DNA of 64,000 nucleotides, taken from positions 5,310,365 through 5,374,364 of the forward strand of contig NC_080062.1 in NCBI RefSeq assembly GCF_026212465.1, read 5' to 3'. This DNA is from Amaranthus tricolor. Its lineage: Eukaryota > Streptophyta > Magnoliopsida > Caryophyllales > Amaranthaceae. The position numbers and the translations under genes were made by a program. Shown in pieces: positions 24,154 to 35,058 of this stretch. Under the pieces are notes generated by a model, which was given only the letters and a program-made list of their open reading frames with translations, was not told where the DNA came from and did no database searches. The first letter of the stretch is position 1, and each line of letters starts with the position of its first letter.

Positions 24154-24984
24154 ATATCAAACTATTAAAGTTATTTACTTTTAACTTTGCATTTAATCCA
24201 CGAAAAAAAAAATGAATGGTAACAACAAATGGAAACATAAGCAATAATAAAATGAGAATTTATTTACACTCCTATATGACACAAATGAAGGATATAACAG
24301 TCTTACACGAGGATCACAAGACGAAGTCAACACAGAACAGGACTCAGTAAGCTCCACACTTCACCTGCCAAATTCATTCAAATAAATAAATGTAAAAACC
24401 TACTTTTCCATTTAACTATAACTTGTTATATTTGATATTTTACGCAAGCTAATATATTAGTTTGCGATTAAACGATTTAAACAAGACCTCACTTGACTAT
24501 ATTTTTTTTTCTTAAACATTATTTGCAATATGTATTTTAAGTTTGAATGATAAATAGTGTCAAGACCTGAGTATTTAAGAACGAAGAAAGTACTAACTAA
24601 ATTAATTGATAGGATTTTAATTCTCACCGCGGATAGAAACATCAATTCCACGGCTCGTAAAATCACCTTACCCTAAATAAAAGAAAGAGCTTATCAATTA
24701 GTGAGTGAAGGAGAGAAGATGACAAAAAAAAAAAGCTCTATTTTTGTGGGTGTGTAATCAAAAAGCAACAATTATTTAGGAGAAATGAAGGGAAACCTAG
24801 ACATTATTACAAAGGCAATAAAGACTAAGAAATTGCACAAAAAAGGGAAAAAGATTTCAACAATCATAAATGAGCAAATAAAAAGATAATTACCTAATCA
24901 AGACTTGATTTAGTCAAAATATAAAAATAAATATAATTAAATGAGAAAAACAGAAAACCCACTTGATAATTTAATCAAATTAAG
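24154..24984. other. Intergenic DNA, possible minus-strand non-coding transcript
   Basis: No conserved coding exon. On the minus strand the stretch 24380-24290 (CAGGTGAAGTGTGGAGCTTACT...) is unusually GC-balanced and could be a downstream exon of a transcript starting near 26380, but no open frame supports a protein. Confidence 0.3.
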
Positions 24985-26095
24985 CTAAAAAATCAAAATT
25001 AAGTACCTGGGATTGTAAACAATTGATTATATTTGAATAAATCAAAAAATATTAAAAGAAAAAAGAGGGGAAAACAGAGCATTCATGTGTATCTAGCAGT
25101 ATCTATTATGATCAAAAATACAGTGAGAACCCACATCAGATGATGATCAAATCAAGCTACAAATAACTAAATTATAGAATAAAATGAACAAAAATAATAC
25201 TAAGAACCTGACATAAATTAAAATTAAATTAAATTTTAAAAAAATCAGTGTGAACCCACTTTAGATGATGATGAAATTAAATCAAATCAAAAGATAAAAT
25301 CAATAAAAATATAATCAATGAACCTGGGCATGAACTAGAATCGATTTTTTCTCAGCAATAAATGTGAAAAATTAGGGTAAAAACAGAGCATTCCTGTATC
25401 TAACAGTATCAATCATGATTAAAATATGAACCCTTTTCAGATTATGATTAAATCAAACAAAATCAAGAGATAAAATCAACAAAAATAAAATTAAGGAACC
25501 TGGGTATGAATTAAAATCGAATTTTTCTCAGCAAAAAATGTGAACAATTAGGGAAAACAGAGCATTCCTGTATCTAACAGTATCAATCATGATTAAAAAA
25601 AAGTATGAACCCACTTCAGATTATGATCAAATTGAACAAAATCAAAAGATAAAATCAACAAAATATTGAATCAATGAACCTGGGCATGAATTACAATAAA
25701 TTTTTCTCAGCAAAAAATGTGAAAAATTAGAGGAAAAAACAGAGCATTCCTGTATCTAACAGTTCAATCATGATTTATAAATTCAGTGTAAACCCATTTC
25801 AGAAAATGATCAAATTAAACAAAATCAAAAGAAATAATGAACAATAATAAAAATCAATGAACCTGGGCATGAACTAAAACCGAATATTTCTCAGCAAAAA
25901 ATGTGAAAAATTAGGGGAAAAACAGAGCATTCCTGTATCTAACAGTTCAATTATGATTTAAAAAATCCAGTGTAAACCCACTTCAGAAGATGATCAAATT
26001 AAACAAAATCAAAAGATAAAATGAGCAAAAATTAAATTAATGAACCTGGGCTTGAATAAAATCGAATTTATCTCAAAAAAAATTGTGAGGATGAG
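24985..26095 (-). repeat. Degenerate tandem array, about 180 bp period, with exon-like units
   Basis: Read on the minus strand, each unit contains GTTAGATACAGGAATGCTCTG, then GCTGAGAAAAATTCGATTTT, then TTCATGCCCAGGTTCATTGA. The junction word lies near 26045, 25862, 25680, 25500, 25324, 25208 and 25006, so the spacing is 176-183 bp for the five best units and irregular at the far end. Each unit has a 3' splice-like TACAG and, about 80-90 bp later, a 5' splice-like CCCAG/GTTCATT. No long open frame runs through the array. It follows directly on a leader-like region (26096-26390). Confidence 0.75.
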
Positions 26096-26395
26096 TTAAA
26101 AAGTGGTCACTGCCATTTTTATTCTGATAGGAGAAGAATCATAGAAGAGAGAGAATGAAATTAAAAAAAAAAAAAAAAGACAAATGAAATCAAAAGAGAA
26201 AAAGGGGCACAGAATTTGGAAATAGGGATTCTGTAAAAATGGTTGTCTTTTACTAAAAAACTTGGAAAAAGGGCAAGTTTTGAGAAGGTCGAAGCAATGG
26301 TCACTACTCACTAGTCTGTACTGTGAAAAGTCGTTGGGAATCCCGCGGTAAAGAGTCTCCCTACCTATCCCTTCTTGCGCCAAATTAATTACGCC
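26096..26395 (-). other. Leader-like region upstream of the tandem array
   Basis: On the minus strand there is a 15 bp T-run, then TTTCATTCTCTCTCTTCTATG and CTTCTCCTATCAGAATAAAA, a pyrimidine-rich context typical of plant 5'UTRs. The 95-codon minus frame spanning it has no domain and is mostly low-complexity Phe-rich sequence. It may be the first exon of an unidentified or non-coding transcript that runs into the array. Confidence 0.35.
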
Positions 26396-26599
26396 AAAAT
26401 TATTTGCCTTCCTTATTCGTTCACAATGTTGATTACACTATGAATATTTTGTATTTTAATAATTTTGATGAGTTGGAAGGTTTATGGAGTTATCGTGAGC
26501 TCTATTTTGTGTCATTTTTTGCAAAAACTACTTATGATTTTTCTTAAGTTGAGAGATTTATTGGCTGTAATTTTTTTATGGGTATGAATTGTCGTCGTC

Positions 26600-26683
26600 A
26601 TTTCCTCCTCAAACCTTGTTTATAGTTTTATTGGCGGGATACAGTGAGTAAGATGATGATAATAATGATGATGACGGTTTCAT
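26600..26683 (+). mobile_element. RTE-type LINE tail fragment
   Basis: Plus-strand TTCCTCCTCAAACCTTG, TTATTGGCGGGATACAGTGAG and a tail of GATGATGATAATAATGATGA. It is a divergent relative of the LINE 3' ends at 10870 and 54888. Confidence 0.6.
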
Positions 26684-26868
26684 AGTGAGGTACTCATTAA
26701 TTAAAATTAATAAAAATAAAATAAATAAAAAATAACAAATATAATTCCTAAAGTTAAGCATATTGTTTTGTAAACTACATCCTCTATTAAGGTTTAATTT
26801 CATTAATTAATGTTTTTTAAATACACATAGACGTCTAATAATATATAAAGTTTACGTAAAAAAAAAAA

Positions 26869-27410
26869 GGAAATTCCATGTAAGTAACCCTGCGGTTTTG
26901 GGTTTTTTACGTGGTAACTAAAACTTTTGAAAAATTCACGCTGTAACTCTAGGGTTTACGTAACTGTTCTACTGTGACTTTTTTGCACATAAAAACGTTA
27001 GCAAATGTAAATTTTAAAGCTTTAAGACTGTTGTACGCCTATTTATACGACTCAACATTTCAAATGCCATCAGTTTCAACCTTTTTCCCCAAATCATAAA
27101 CTCCAACTCTACCATCTTTTATCCAAATCATATTTTTTTTCCCCAAATCCAAAGAAGGTAGAGTTAAAGTTTATATTTTCGGGGAAAATGTTGAAACTGA
27201 TGGCATTTGAAACTGTAAGTCGCATAAATAGGCATACAACAACCTTAAAGCTTCGAAATTAACGTTTGCTAACATTCTGCTAACGTTTTATGTGCAAAAA
27301 GGTTACGGTGAAACAATTTGGTAAATCTTAAGATTACCGCTTAGATTTTTTAAAAGTTTTGGTTACCACGTGGAAAATCCAAAACCTCATGGTTACCACT
27401 ATAAATTTTC
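26869..27410. mobile_element. Foldback MULE-type MITE with G-box termini, copy A
   Basis: 542 bp with long inverted arms: GGAAATTCCATG...GTGGTAAC at the left mirrors GGTTACCACGTGGAAAAT...AAATTTTC at the right, and the arms continue inward through CGTTAGCAAA, AAGCTTTAAG, GCCTATTTAT and TTTCAAATGCCATCAGTTTC to near the centre. The flanks are A-runs of 8-9 bp, consistent with a 9 bp duplication but not diagnostic. A close relative is at 59634-60174. Non-coding. Confidence 0.85.
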
Positions 27411-29057
27411 AAAAAAAACAGTATAAAAAAGTTAAATTATGTTCATGTGAAATCTTATTATATTTCTTGATGTATAGAGTTTTAATTTTACTACTTCTAT
27501 ATTTTTATAATTTTTTTTGATAAATTCAGTTTATAGATATTCAGACTCGTATTATATAGTTGAATAATGTGTAAAAATAGTTAAATGTAGCAAACATTGT
27601 GAAACGGAGGAAGTAGAGTATATATATTCAATTTTATATATTTGTTCCTTTGATATTGGTGTATATATTAGTACTTTTAGTTTGTATTTATTCATAATTT
27701 ATAATTTTTTATTATAAAGTAGGCTAAAAGGATGGCAGAACTAGGTTATAATAAAATTCAAAACCTTATGGAAGGAAAATGATATTTACTCCTTAATTTT
27801 CAAAAAGCTTTTTTCTCTCCTCTTACCCTAAAAAAATATTGTTTTTATTACAAAGCTTTTTTCTCTCCTCTTGCCCTAAAAAAGCTTTGGAATTAGGAAA
27901 ATACTACTTCTATATTTCAAGTAGTGATTAGTGTCTTTCAAAAAAAAAAAAGGTAGTAATTAGTGAATCTTTTAGTTTTCTATAAAATGGAAATGAAGGA
28001 AACTAAAAAATGGAATTGAAGGTTTATAACAAGGTTTTAGAGTCCTAAATATTGAAGTAAAAATTGAATATAAAAGTTAGAGAAATTTTTTTAGGTTGTT
28101 AAATCATGTGTAAGACGATGGGAAACTAAATTAATATGTAGTGTTTGAGAATAAGTATTTTTCAAATTATAGATTTCAATTATAAAATCATAAATGAAGA
28201 ATTTGAGAATGATAAGGTTTGAATATTCATTCTCAAATTCTCAATTTTAATTACTTTAAAAGCAATGATAGAATTTGATCTAAATCTAAATTTGAAAATT
28301 TTTTATTTGTCAAACAATAAATTTGAGCCAATTCTAAATTTCCAAATGAAATCATCGTTTCCAAACATAACATTAATAATTGAAGATTGAAATATTAATT
28401 AAGGATCGAAGAGGGATATGTGTAATAAAAAATGACTGATATTTGGAGTGAAATGTGATAGGAAAAGTTAAAATTTATAAGAGTATAAGAGTTTGTTTGG
28501 TTGACACTAATTAGTATAAGAATTTAAACTAAAATGTCAAAATGAATTATATTTGGTTAACAATTAACATACAAATTTAAATTTTCTTTGAAGGATTTTC
28601 AATCACTATAATATCTCTTGGTAATTTAATTCCTAGACAACTAAACGAGTCCTAGAATAATAATATACATAAATAATCAAATAGGAGAATAAATGTGGCT
28701 AACTGTCAGCATCATATCGAAGAGATCTGAGATTAATTAAAACTTTAGCATTGTTGTTATCATATGTATATCTGTAAAGATATCTAATAATAAATGCAAA
28801 CAACAAAAATTAAAATTGGATGATCTAAAATTGAGAAAAATAAGCTTTATTATTTGAGAATTTGTGTTTTCCAATAGCAATTAGAAAACATTTAAATATA
28901 AAATTATATAAAAATTAATTATTAACCTAAAATAACATATTTAATATTTTCTTTTCAAATCCCTCAAAGAATAGTCCTTAGTGATAGCAACATATCACTA
29001 ATTCTTGATTAAAACGGTCTCATGGTTATTAATGGGCTAGCACAATAATTAAAAATT
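27411..29057. other. Gene-poor intergenic DNA
   Basis: Contains a direct duplication of AAAGCTTTTTTCTCTCCTCT (near 27805 and 27852). Otherwise A+T-rich with no exon or bounded element recognised. Confidence 0.45.
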
Positions 29058-29829
29058 GAAAAATTACTCTAAATAATCAATTATTTTGTAATTTTTCTAT
29101 AATAATTTCACCTATTAATTAACTATAAATAATTCCAAAAGTTGAAGCACTTAAATGACCTGTTGTTCCTTCAAAAATGACCTGTTTTTATAGATAAATT
29201 ATAAAAAAATAAATTAAAATTACAAAAATATTAAACTACTTGTCAAAATATACTAAGACAATGACATTCATAGCAAAACTAGTGTTTACATACTTTCATG
29301 TTCTCCATTAAACTCACATTACTACACTAGAAAGGTAGAAGTATAATTTCCTTGCTAAAAAATTCTTATAATGTAAGACAATGTCATCCATAGCAAATAC
29401 TGTGTGAACCTTCACTTTAAATAAACTCTGGCATAATCTCTTATATTCTTCTTCATGAACACAAAAATTGAAGAAAACTAAAAAAAAATGGGAGAAGGGT
29501 ACTAATTGCTGGGTTGTTAAGAGGTTTTGGGGCTCTGAGATTTTTTGGATGTGTTTGGTGGTGGTGGTGGTTGAGTAGTGGTGACTCCGGTGAGAGGGAA
29601 GGGGTGGCGGTGGGGCTGGATTGATAAAGGGCTTATATATTTTTATTTAAAAAAAATTAATTTATTCTTTTTTTTTCTATTTAAAATGACTTGCTAAAAC
29701 GGATAGCAGGTAACTTGAGTATACCCAAAGCAAAGACTCTCATAAGTTCGGATTATTCATTGTTATTCAATAAGTGGAATTATTGTAGTATAATCACGAT
29801 AATGTTGGATTATTCAAAGTAATTTTTTC
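29058..29829. mobile_element. Foldback MULE-type element carrying unrelated internal sequence
   Basis: The left end GAAAAATTACTCTAAATAATC and the right end GGATTATTCAAAGTAATTTTTTC are diverged inverted copies of the termini at 63481-63881. Subterminal blocks shared with that copy include AAATGACTTGCTAAAACGGATAGCAGGT and GTATACCCAAAGCAAAGA, written here in sections. The flanks TTAAAAATT and CTAAAAATA are an imperfect 9 bp duplication. Between the arms, 29230-29660 is unrelated to the other copies and includes a GC-rich patch (29555-29620, GGTGGTGGTGG, GGGGTGGCGGTGGGG). This is the Pack-MULE arrangement: MULE ends around possible host-derived cargo. Confidence 0.6.
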
Positions 29830-30423
29830 TAAAAATAATCATAAAATAAAGTAAAAAAATTAAGGTTATTATTCATAAAAACTAAGTACGTTGTTTTGTA
29901 AAGTACGTTGTCTGTTAAAAATTAAATTGCTTAATTAATGTTTTTTTAAATATACATATTTTGAGCTGCTTGTATGAACTTATCTCTAAGATGATCTCAT
30001 ACAAAAAGCGCTCAATATTAAGACATATTTTATTTACTTATGTCTTAAAAAATTAGGTGAAAACTCATTTTTATTTATTTATTTATTTATTTTTGTTTAA
30101 TTTTGTCTACATATGTTTTAATAATTTATTTTTTACCTTTGTAATTATAACTTTTGATTTGTTTTTTTATATTGGTAAAGAGAAAGTAGTAATAACGTTT
30201 AATGAAATTATTACTTTGTGATATAATAATTTGTATACTTAGAATTCTTGCTTTATTTTCATTAATATTTGGTGAACACATACTCATAGGGTCTGAAAAG
30301 ATAATTTTCTAAGAGATGTTTTAGTAATATGTATATGTATAATAAGAAGTTAGTTAATATGTTTATTATTGATGAGTTTGCTTTAATGAAATTCCTTAAA
30401 GTGCGATTCAATTAACAATTAAG
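29830..30423. other. A+T-rich intergenic DNA
   Basis: Contains a (TTTA)n-like run near 30070. No gene recognised. Confidence 0.5.
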
Positions 30424-30625
30424 GTCATCATCATCATATCTAGTATATCCTGCCCATTGAAAATTATGGACAGGGTCTGAGGAGGGAAGGACGGTGGCAA
30501 CTCATACCCATAATGAAGAACGCGGCCAAAAAGTCCCCCGACTCGAGAAAGAATAAGATAAGATTCTGCAACTGATGGAAGCGAGTGCGACTGAAGCGAA
30601 CTCCGCAAGTTCTTAGCTGGTGGAT
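30424..30625 (-). mobile_element. RTE-type LINE 3' end fragment
   Basis: Plus strand: CATCATCATCATATC, GTATATCCTGCCCATTGAA, GGGTCTGAGGAGGGAAGGAC, AAGAACGCGGCC, CCCCCGACTCGAG. Oriented minus with a (GATGAT)n tail. The 73-codon minus frame here is not a LINE domain; the reverse transcriptase part is lost. Confidence 0.8.
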
Positions 30626-31383
30626 ACACTAATTTATTTTAACAATTAATTTATTTTAAATATTTTAAATATTTATAACTTGTGTATCGTTGTTGATGAC
30701 CTCTTATTTAAAATTTTGACTTCGCCTCTAAATCAAACTACTATTTAAATTTTACAATTATTATAACTAAAGTTTTTATTCTAATACATAATAGGCTAAG
30801 GAAAGGAAACTAACATAAAAAAAAGTGATACATTAAGCAATTTGTACTTGAAAAATGATGTTCAAACATTAGGGTCCTCTAGACATAGGCCAATAACTTA
30901 TGAAAGATGTTTCCTAGCAAGCTTTTCTATTAAAAATGCCATCTACTATTTTGGGAAAAAAAGAGTGAAAGTCAATATTATTGGGTCTTGCATATAATAT
31001 CCAAAGTTAATATATTTAATGCTCTGAAAACTTTAATTTATAGCCTGTGTTCGTTGTGTGAATCATAAAGTATGAACTAGAAGTAAAAAGCAATTCAATT
31101 CATTGAAAGCGACTTCATATCCATTGGTCAGACTATAGTTATTAATTTGAGTGATCGAATCGATTTCGGATTATATTTAGTTTTGGACACAATTCTGGAA
31201 GAATACAAGCTTGATTCAGTTATCATCATATTCAAATAAATTTGTTCAATAATTATATGTCAGTTACAAAAAGTGATTATTGTTTGAGTTTGATTTTTTT
31301 GATTTTCGAACGCAAAATTGTTTTTGGTTTGAATTTTTAACTGGGTCACTTTTGAACAACTTTAAGATAGACTAATTGCATAA
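30626..31383. other. Intergenic DNA
   Basis: No gene or bounded repeat recognised. Confidence 0.5.
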
Positions 31384-31640
31384 TTTCTCCGTTTTATATT
31401 CCTTGCTACATTACAAGAAAATGTACTATTTATTTATCATCCTTAATTTTTGATTAATTTTTAATCTATAAGTTAATATATCGTCAAGTAGGATTTTGTT
31501 TGATTCGTCTCAATATAAAAATTATTAATATCTATTTTTTAAAATTTTTTATTATTCATAATTAGAGATATTAGTTATTAAATTAGTACTTAGATTGCGT
31601 AAAAATTCAAATAGAATAAATATTTTTTTAAAAAAAATAC
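31384..31640. mobile_element. Stowaway-like MITE, degraded ends
   Basis: Family motifs in order: CTATTTATTTATCATCCTTA, AATCTATAAGTTAATATATCG, TTTGATTCGTCTCAATATAA, ATTCATAATTAGAGATATTAG. Terminal repeats are degraded. Confidence 0.5.
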
Positions 31641-32404
31641 AACTATTTCTATCACTTTTTCTGCTCCACTGAAATTACAACATAAGAAATAACACAAATA
31701 TCAGAACATAATAGACATAATTATTAATTATGTGGATCATATTACAACAGGATGAAATAAATATGAGATTTAAAAAACTTCTTCATAAAATATTATCATA
31801 ACTAGAAAAGTGAGAAAGTAGATGATGACAATTATGTTGGTCTAAAAGAAAAGAAAAAACAACAGCAGTATTCGTACAATTGAAATTTAATATTTTTCAT
31901 AATCTGTGCAGAAAGTTGGATATTCTATGGCCTCTCTAGTCAATCTAGTCACTGTTCTATAGTCCTTAGGTGATGAATTAAATATAGATGGTACTTCCTC
32001 TGTTACATAAAAAAAAATCCTATAATTTTAAATTATCACGACAAAGCAAAAAGAATAATATTAAAATAAATAAAATTAAAAAATAAATTAAAATAATTAA
32101 ACTCTCACCTTATCATATCTTACCATATAAGTTTTTATTAACCTCACAAATAATTGTTATTTACTAAGACTTTTTCCGTTTCATTATACTTGATGCATTT
32201 AACTTTTTACGTAATTCAATGTGTTATTTTATTCATTTATATGTTAAATTACACATATCTAAAAATTATAAAAGTACTTAAAGAATTAAATTAAGGTGGA
32301 GTACTAGAGTTATACTCCCTCATATTCACCACCAAAAATTCCTAATCAATCACCGTAATTTGTAAATCACCACAAAAAGACAAAAAGTATAATAATAAAA
32401 TAAA
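31641..32404. other. Intergenic DNA with Stowaway-like fragments
   Basis: A short Stowaway-like fragment at about 32160-32300. No gene seen. Confidence 0.45.
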
Positions 32405-33738
32405 CATCATCATCATCATCCTACCTAGTACATCCCGCACATAGAAGACTAAGGTCAGGGTCTGGAGAGGGAAAGGCGGCGACAACTCATACCCATGAAG
32501 GAGAGCGCGGCTAAAGGAGTTCCTCGGCTCGAGGAAGATAAAGAGACGTGATTATACGTGCAAGATAACTTAAAGGCCTAAAAAAGGGGAGCTACTACAG
32601 AGGAAAACACAGAACTAAAAGAAAGGAAACGATAAGAGCATGAGGTTACGGGCACTAAAAGGAAAACTAAGCGGACATCAAAAGTCTGGGACATGGATAT
32701 GTCGTCTCCAACTGCTCCTATCCCTAGTCAGGTCCGCAGAGAGGTTTAACTCATGCAAGTCAACTCTTATTTGCTCATACCAAGTATTGGAAATATAATG
32801 CAAATACAAAAAAAACAAAACGATTTGTATTTCCCTTATGTGAATGGCAATGGAACTCCTTGATTTGTAAATCACCAAATGGACATCATGAAGATAAGGT
32901 TGCGACAATCAGAGAAGTCGCTCGGAAACTTGATATGAGTAGAAGGCGTTCATGCACTTTCCTATTGTGATATTTCTCCCACAAAGGTGCTTGGGATATA
33001 AAATGAAATTCACAATGAGATACAATCTACACAACAAAATCCTAGCACAAGGAAATTGCAAAAGTAAATACAAGTGTTGTAGTGAATTATGAACTTTGAT
33101 GATATTAAGAGTTAATTACTCTCTCAATATTATCTCATGAAAGGAAGAACAAGAATGGAAGTATTCTTAAGAGAGAAATCATAAATGATATGAAATTGGG
33201 ATGGAATGTCTCTTGGCATGCAACCTCTATTTATAGAGCTATGCATCAAACAGTACCTCATTTTGAAACAAAAGTATTTCACCAAACAAAGCTTTTTCAC
33301 CAAGCAAAGCTTATGAAACAAAGTAATGTTTCACCAAGCAAAGCTTATGAAACAAAGTAATGTTTCACCAAGCAAAACTTAAGAATCAAAGTAATGATTC
33401 ATCAAATTCTTTGAGGCATTAAATTTGGACTTATAATATATTTATGTAGTCCCACTACTATACTAAGTATGTAGTATATACAAATCTAGGTCTATATACT
33501 CTAAATGTTCAACACCAAGTTCTCTTGGGTCTTCCTCGACTCTTCTTACCCGCTACTATAATGCTTTCTACACTCCTCACAAGGGCGTCGAAAGTCTTTC
33601 TCTGCACATGACCAAACCACCTCAATCTATGCTCGCGCATTTTTCCAGATAAAGGGGCTACCCTTAGTCTGTCCCTAAACTCTTGGTTCCTAATTCGATC
33701 CATCAAAGTGCGCCCTCACATCCACCTCAGCATACGCA
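32405..33738 (-). mobile_element. RTE-type LINE, 5'-truncated and split by a later insertion
   Basis: The minus strand encodes the C-terminal end of a LINE reverse transcriptase protein: RNQEFRDRLRVAPLSGKMRE, HRLRWFGHVQRK, GRPKRTW (33706 down to 33521), then, after a 728 bp interruption, YEQIRVDLHELNLSADLTRD and RSSWRRHIHVPDF (32784 to 32678). The motif LRWFGHV...GRPKRTW is characteristic of plant RTE LINEs. A 3'UTR follows and ends in a (GATGAT)n tail at 32405. Flanks AAAATAAAC near 32397-32405 and after 33740 look like the target-site duplication. Everything upstream of the last thumb-like region is missing. Confidence 0.88.
32786..33513 (-). mobile_element. Insertion inside the LINE, LTR-like, 7 bp target duplication
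   Basis: 728 bp bordered on both sides by ACCAAGT (32779-32785 and 33514-33520). Removing it with one duplication copy rejoins the LINE reading frame exactly at RPKRTW/YEQI. On the minus strand it has a promoter-like CTATAAATAGAGG (about 33226-33238) in its middle third and runs GTTGAAC...CCAAT. It contains three partial tandem copies of AAGCTTATGAAACAAAGTAA (about 33287-33380). Looks like a solo LTR, but ends are not TG...CA next to the duplication, so the class is uncertain. Confidence 0.7.
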
Positions 33739-33789
33739 TTGTGGTAAATTAAAATAAACAAAACTTTCATTTTATCAAATACTTCCACA

Positions 33790-35058
33790 TAGAGGTAATT
33801 TCTTAAGTTTACAAATAACCGTTATTTACTAAAACTTTCTCAATCACCATAAGTGTCACATTTGCTTTTTGGACACTATTTATGCACCAAGCTTGTGTAC
33901 TCCGGATTCACAAACTTGCACACAATCAGCCCCTTCACTCGGAGACAGATTGCTCGACTCTTTCCAACACTCACGATCACCAAAATACACCCAAGAAACC
34001 AATTCTTGGTTCTCAGGCCAACTTGTGGGTTCCCTTTTTCTGGCTTCACTCACCGTCAGGATGTTCCCATGCCCTCACCTTGGAGTTTCACTCCCGAAGA
34101 TTGAAGGTTACACAACAGTTGTTCCACAATCTATTGCTCAGAAGCGTTCCACGCTCTCTTTGTTCCGGTTGATTGAATAATGAACACACAAACGCACAAG
34201 GATGAAAAGAAGAGAATCTCAGTTATGCACTTTGAATGAATGAAATCTGATTAATCACTAATGTGTTATTGAATGTAATCTATGATTCATTGTCCATTAC
34301 ACGAGGCCTATGCACCTATATATAGATTTCTAAGGCTAACGGCTAGTTTACACACGTGACTAGCACAAGCTTTATTAAAACAGAAAACAGAAACTAGGCT
34401 AAGTACTGGAAGGCTTGTTCGAGTTGTTCTTCTGACAGGGGCACCTTGGACAACACTTTATGAGTTCTGTGATGATCACTAGGAGGGTCCTAGGTCCAAG
34501 ATGGCTAGGCCCAGGTGCAAAGATGTCAATTCCAGGTTGACTTGTCTCGGAGCACGTGTGTTCAGATCTCAGGCACAGGTGCAAAGTGGCCTTGTCGCAA
34601 ACAGGCTGCTGGTCAGTACTTTGGCTGCTTGAGTATGTTTTGTGATCTCTGGGCTTCTCGTGTATTCCTTGGGCTTGGACATCTTGATCATGACGTGTCT
34701 TGTTGTTCTTATCATGCTCAAGACCTGGGTGCTTAGTAATATGCTTTTGAATAGGAACAGTAGGAACAGCTTGTCCGCTGGGAACAACTTGTAGTTCCTC
34801 TGGGCTTGGACCATGTTCCGAGGGGTACGAATATGGTTCAATTTATCTCTTATTCTTAATTTGTATTTTATCATTAATCAATAAGTTAAAACATAGTCAA
34901 TTGGAATTTTGTTTTATTCGTCTCAATGTAAGAATTATTCATATCAACTTTCCATGATTTTTAATTACGCACAACTAGAGATATTAAAGAATGAATAAGT
35001 GTATTGGATAAAGTGCGTAAAATTAATGAGACACATATGGTGAATAAGAGAGAGTATA
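33790..35058. mobile_element. Stowaway-like MITE interrupted by a solo LTR
   Basis: Left part (to 33882) ends with CATAAGTGTCACATTTGC and TTTTGGACACTATTTA; the right part (from 34841) continues with ATTTGTATTTTATCATTAAT, AATAAGTTAAAACATAGTC, TTCGTCTCAATGTAAGAAT and ends near ACACATATGGTGAATAAGAG. Together they give the family's usual interior order, so the LTR landed inside an older MITE. Confidence 0.6.
33883..34840 (-). mobile_element. Solo LTR with perfect 5 bp target duplication
   Basis: 958 bp beginning TGCACCAAGC and ending ATGGTTCA (TG...CA), directly flanked by ATTTA on both sides (33878-33882 and 34841-34845). No internal retrotransposon region, primer site or second LTR follows, so this is a solo LTR left by recombination between two LTRs. 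On the minus strand TATATATAGGTGC (about 34311-34323) is the likely U3 promoter, giving a minus orientation. Several open frames of 60-100 codons inside (plus 33853-34180 and others) have no domain and are chance frames in relatively GC-rich LTR DNA. Confidence 0.9.

Noticed and set aside
26096..26383. 95-codon minus frame starting MAQEGIGRETLYRGIPND
   Set aside because: Phe-rich low-complexity second half and no family match; more likely a transcript leader than a coding exon. Kept only as a leader-like region.
29540..29625. GGTGGTGGTGG region as a coding exon for a Gly-rich protein
   Set aside because: No splice-compatible long frame; better explained as cargo of the MULE-type element.
33853..34180. 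Three overlapping plus-strand frames of 83-103 codons
   Set aside because: They lie inside the solo LTR, overlap each other in all three frames and show no family resemblance; long frames reflect locally higher GC.
34515..34874. Frames of 73 and 101 codons on both strands
   Set aside because: Also within the solo LTR; mutually overlapping and without domains.
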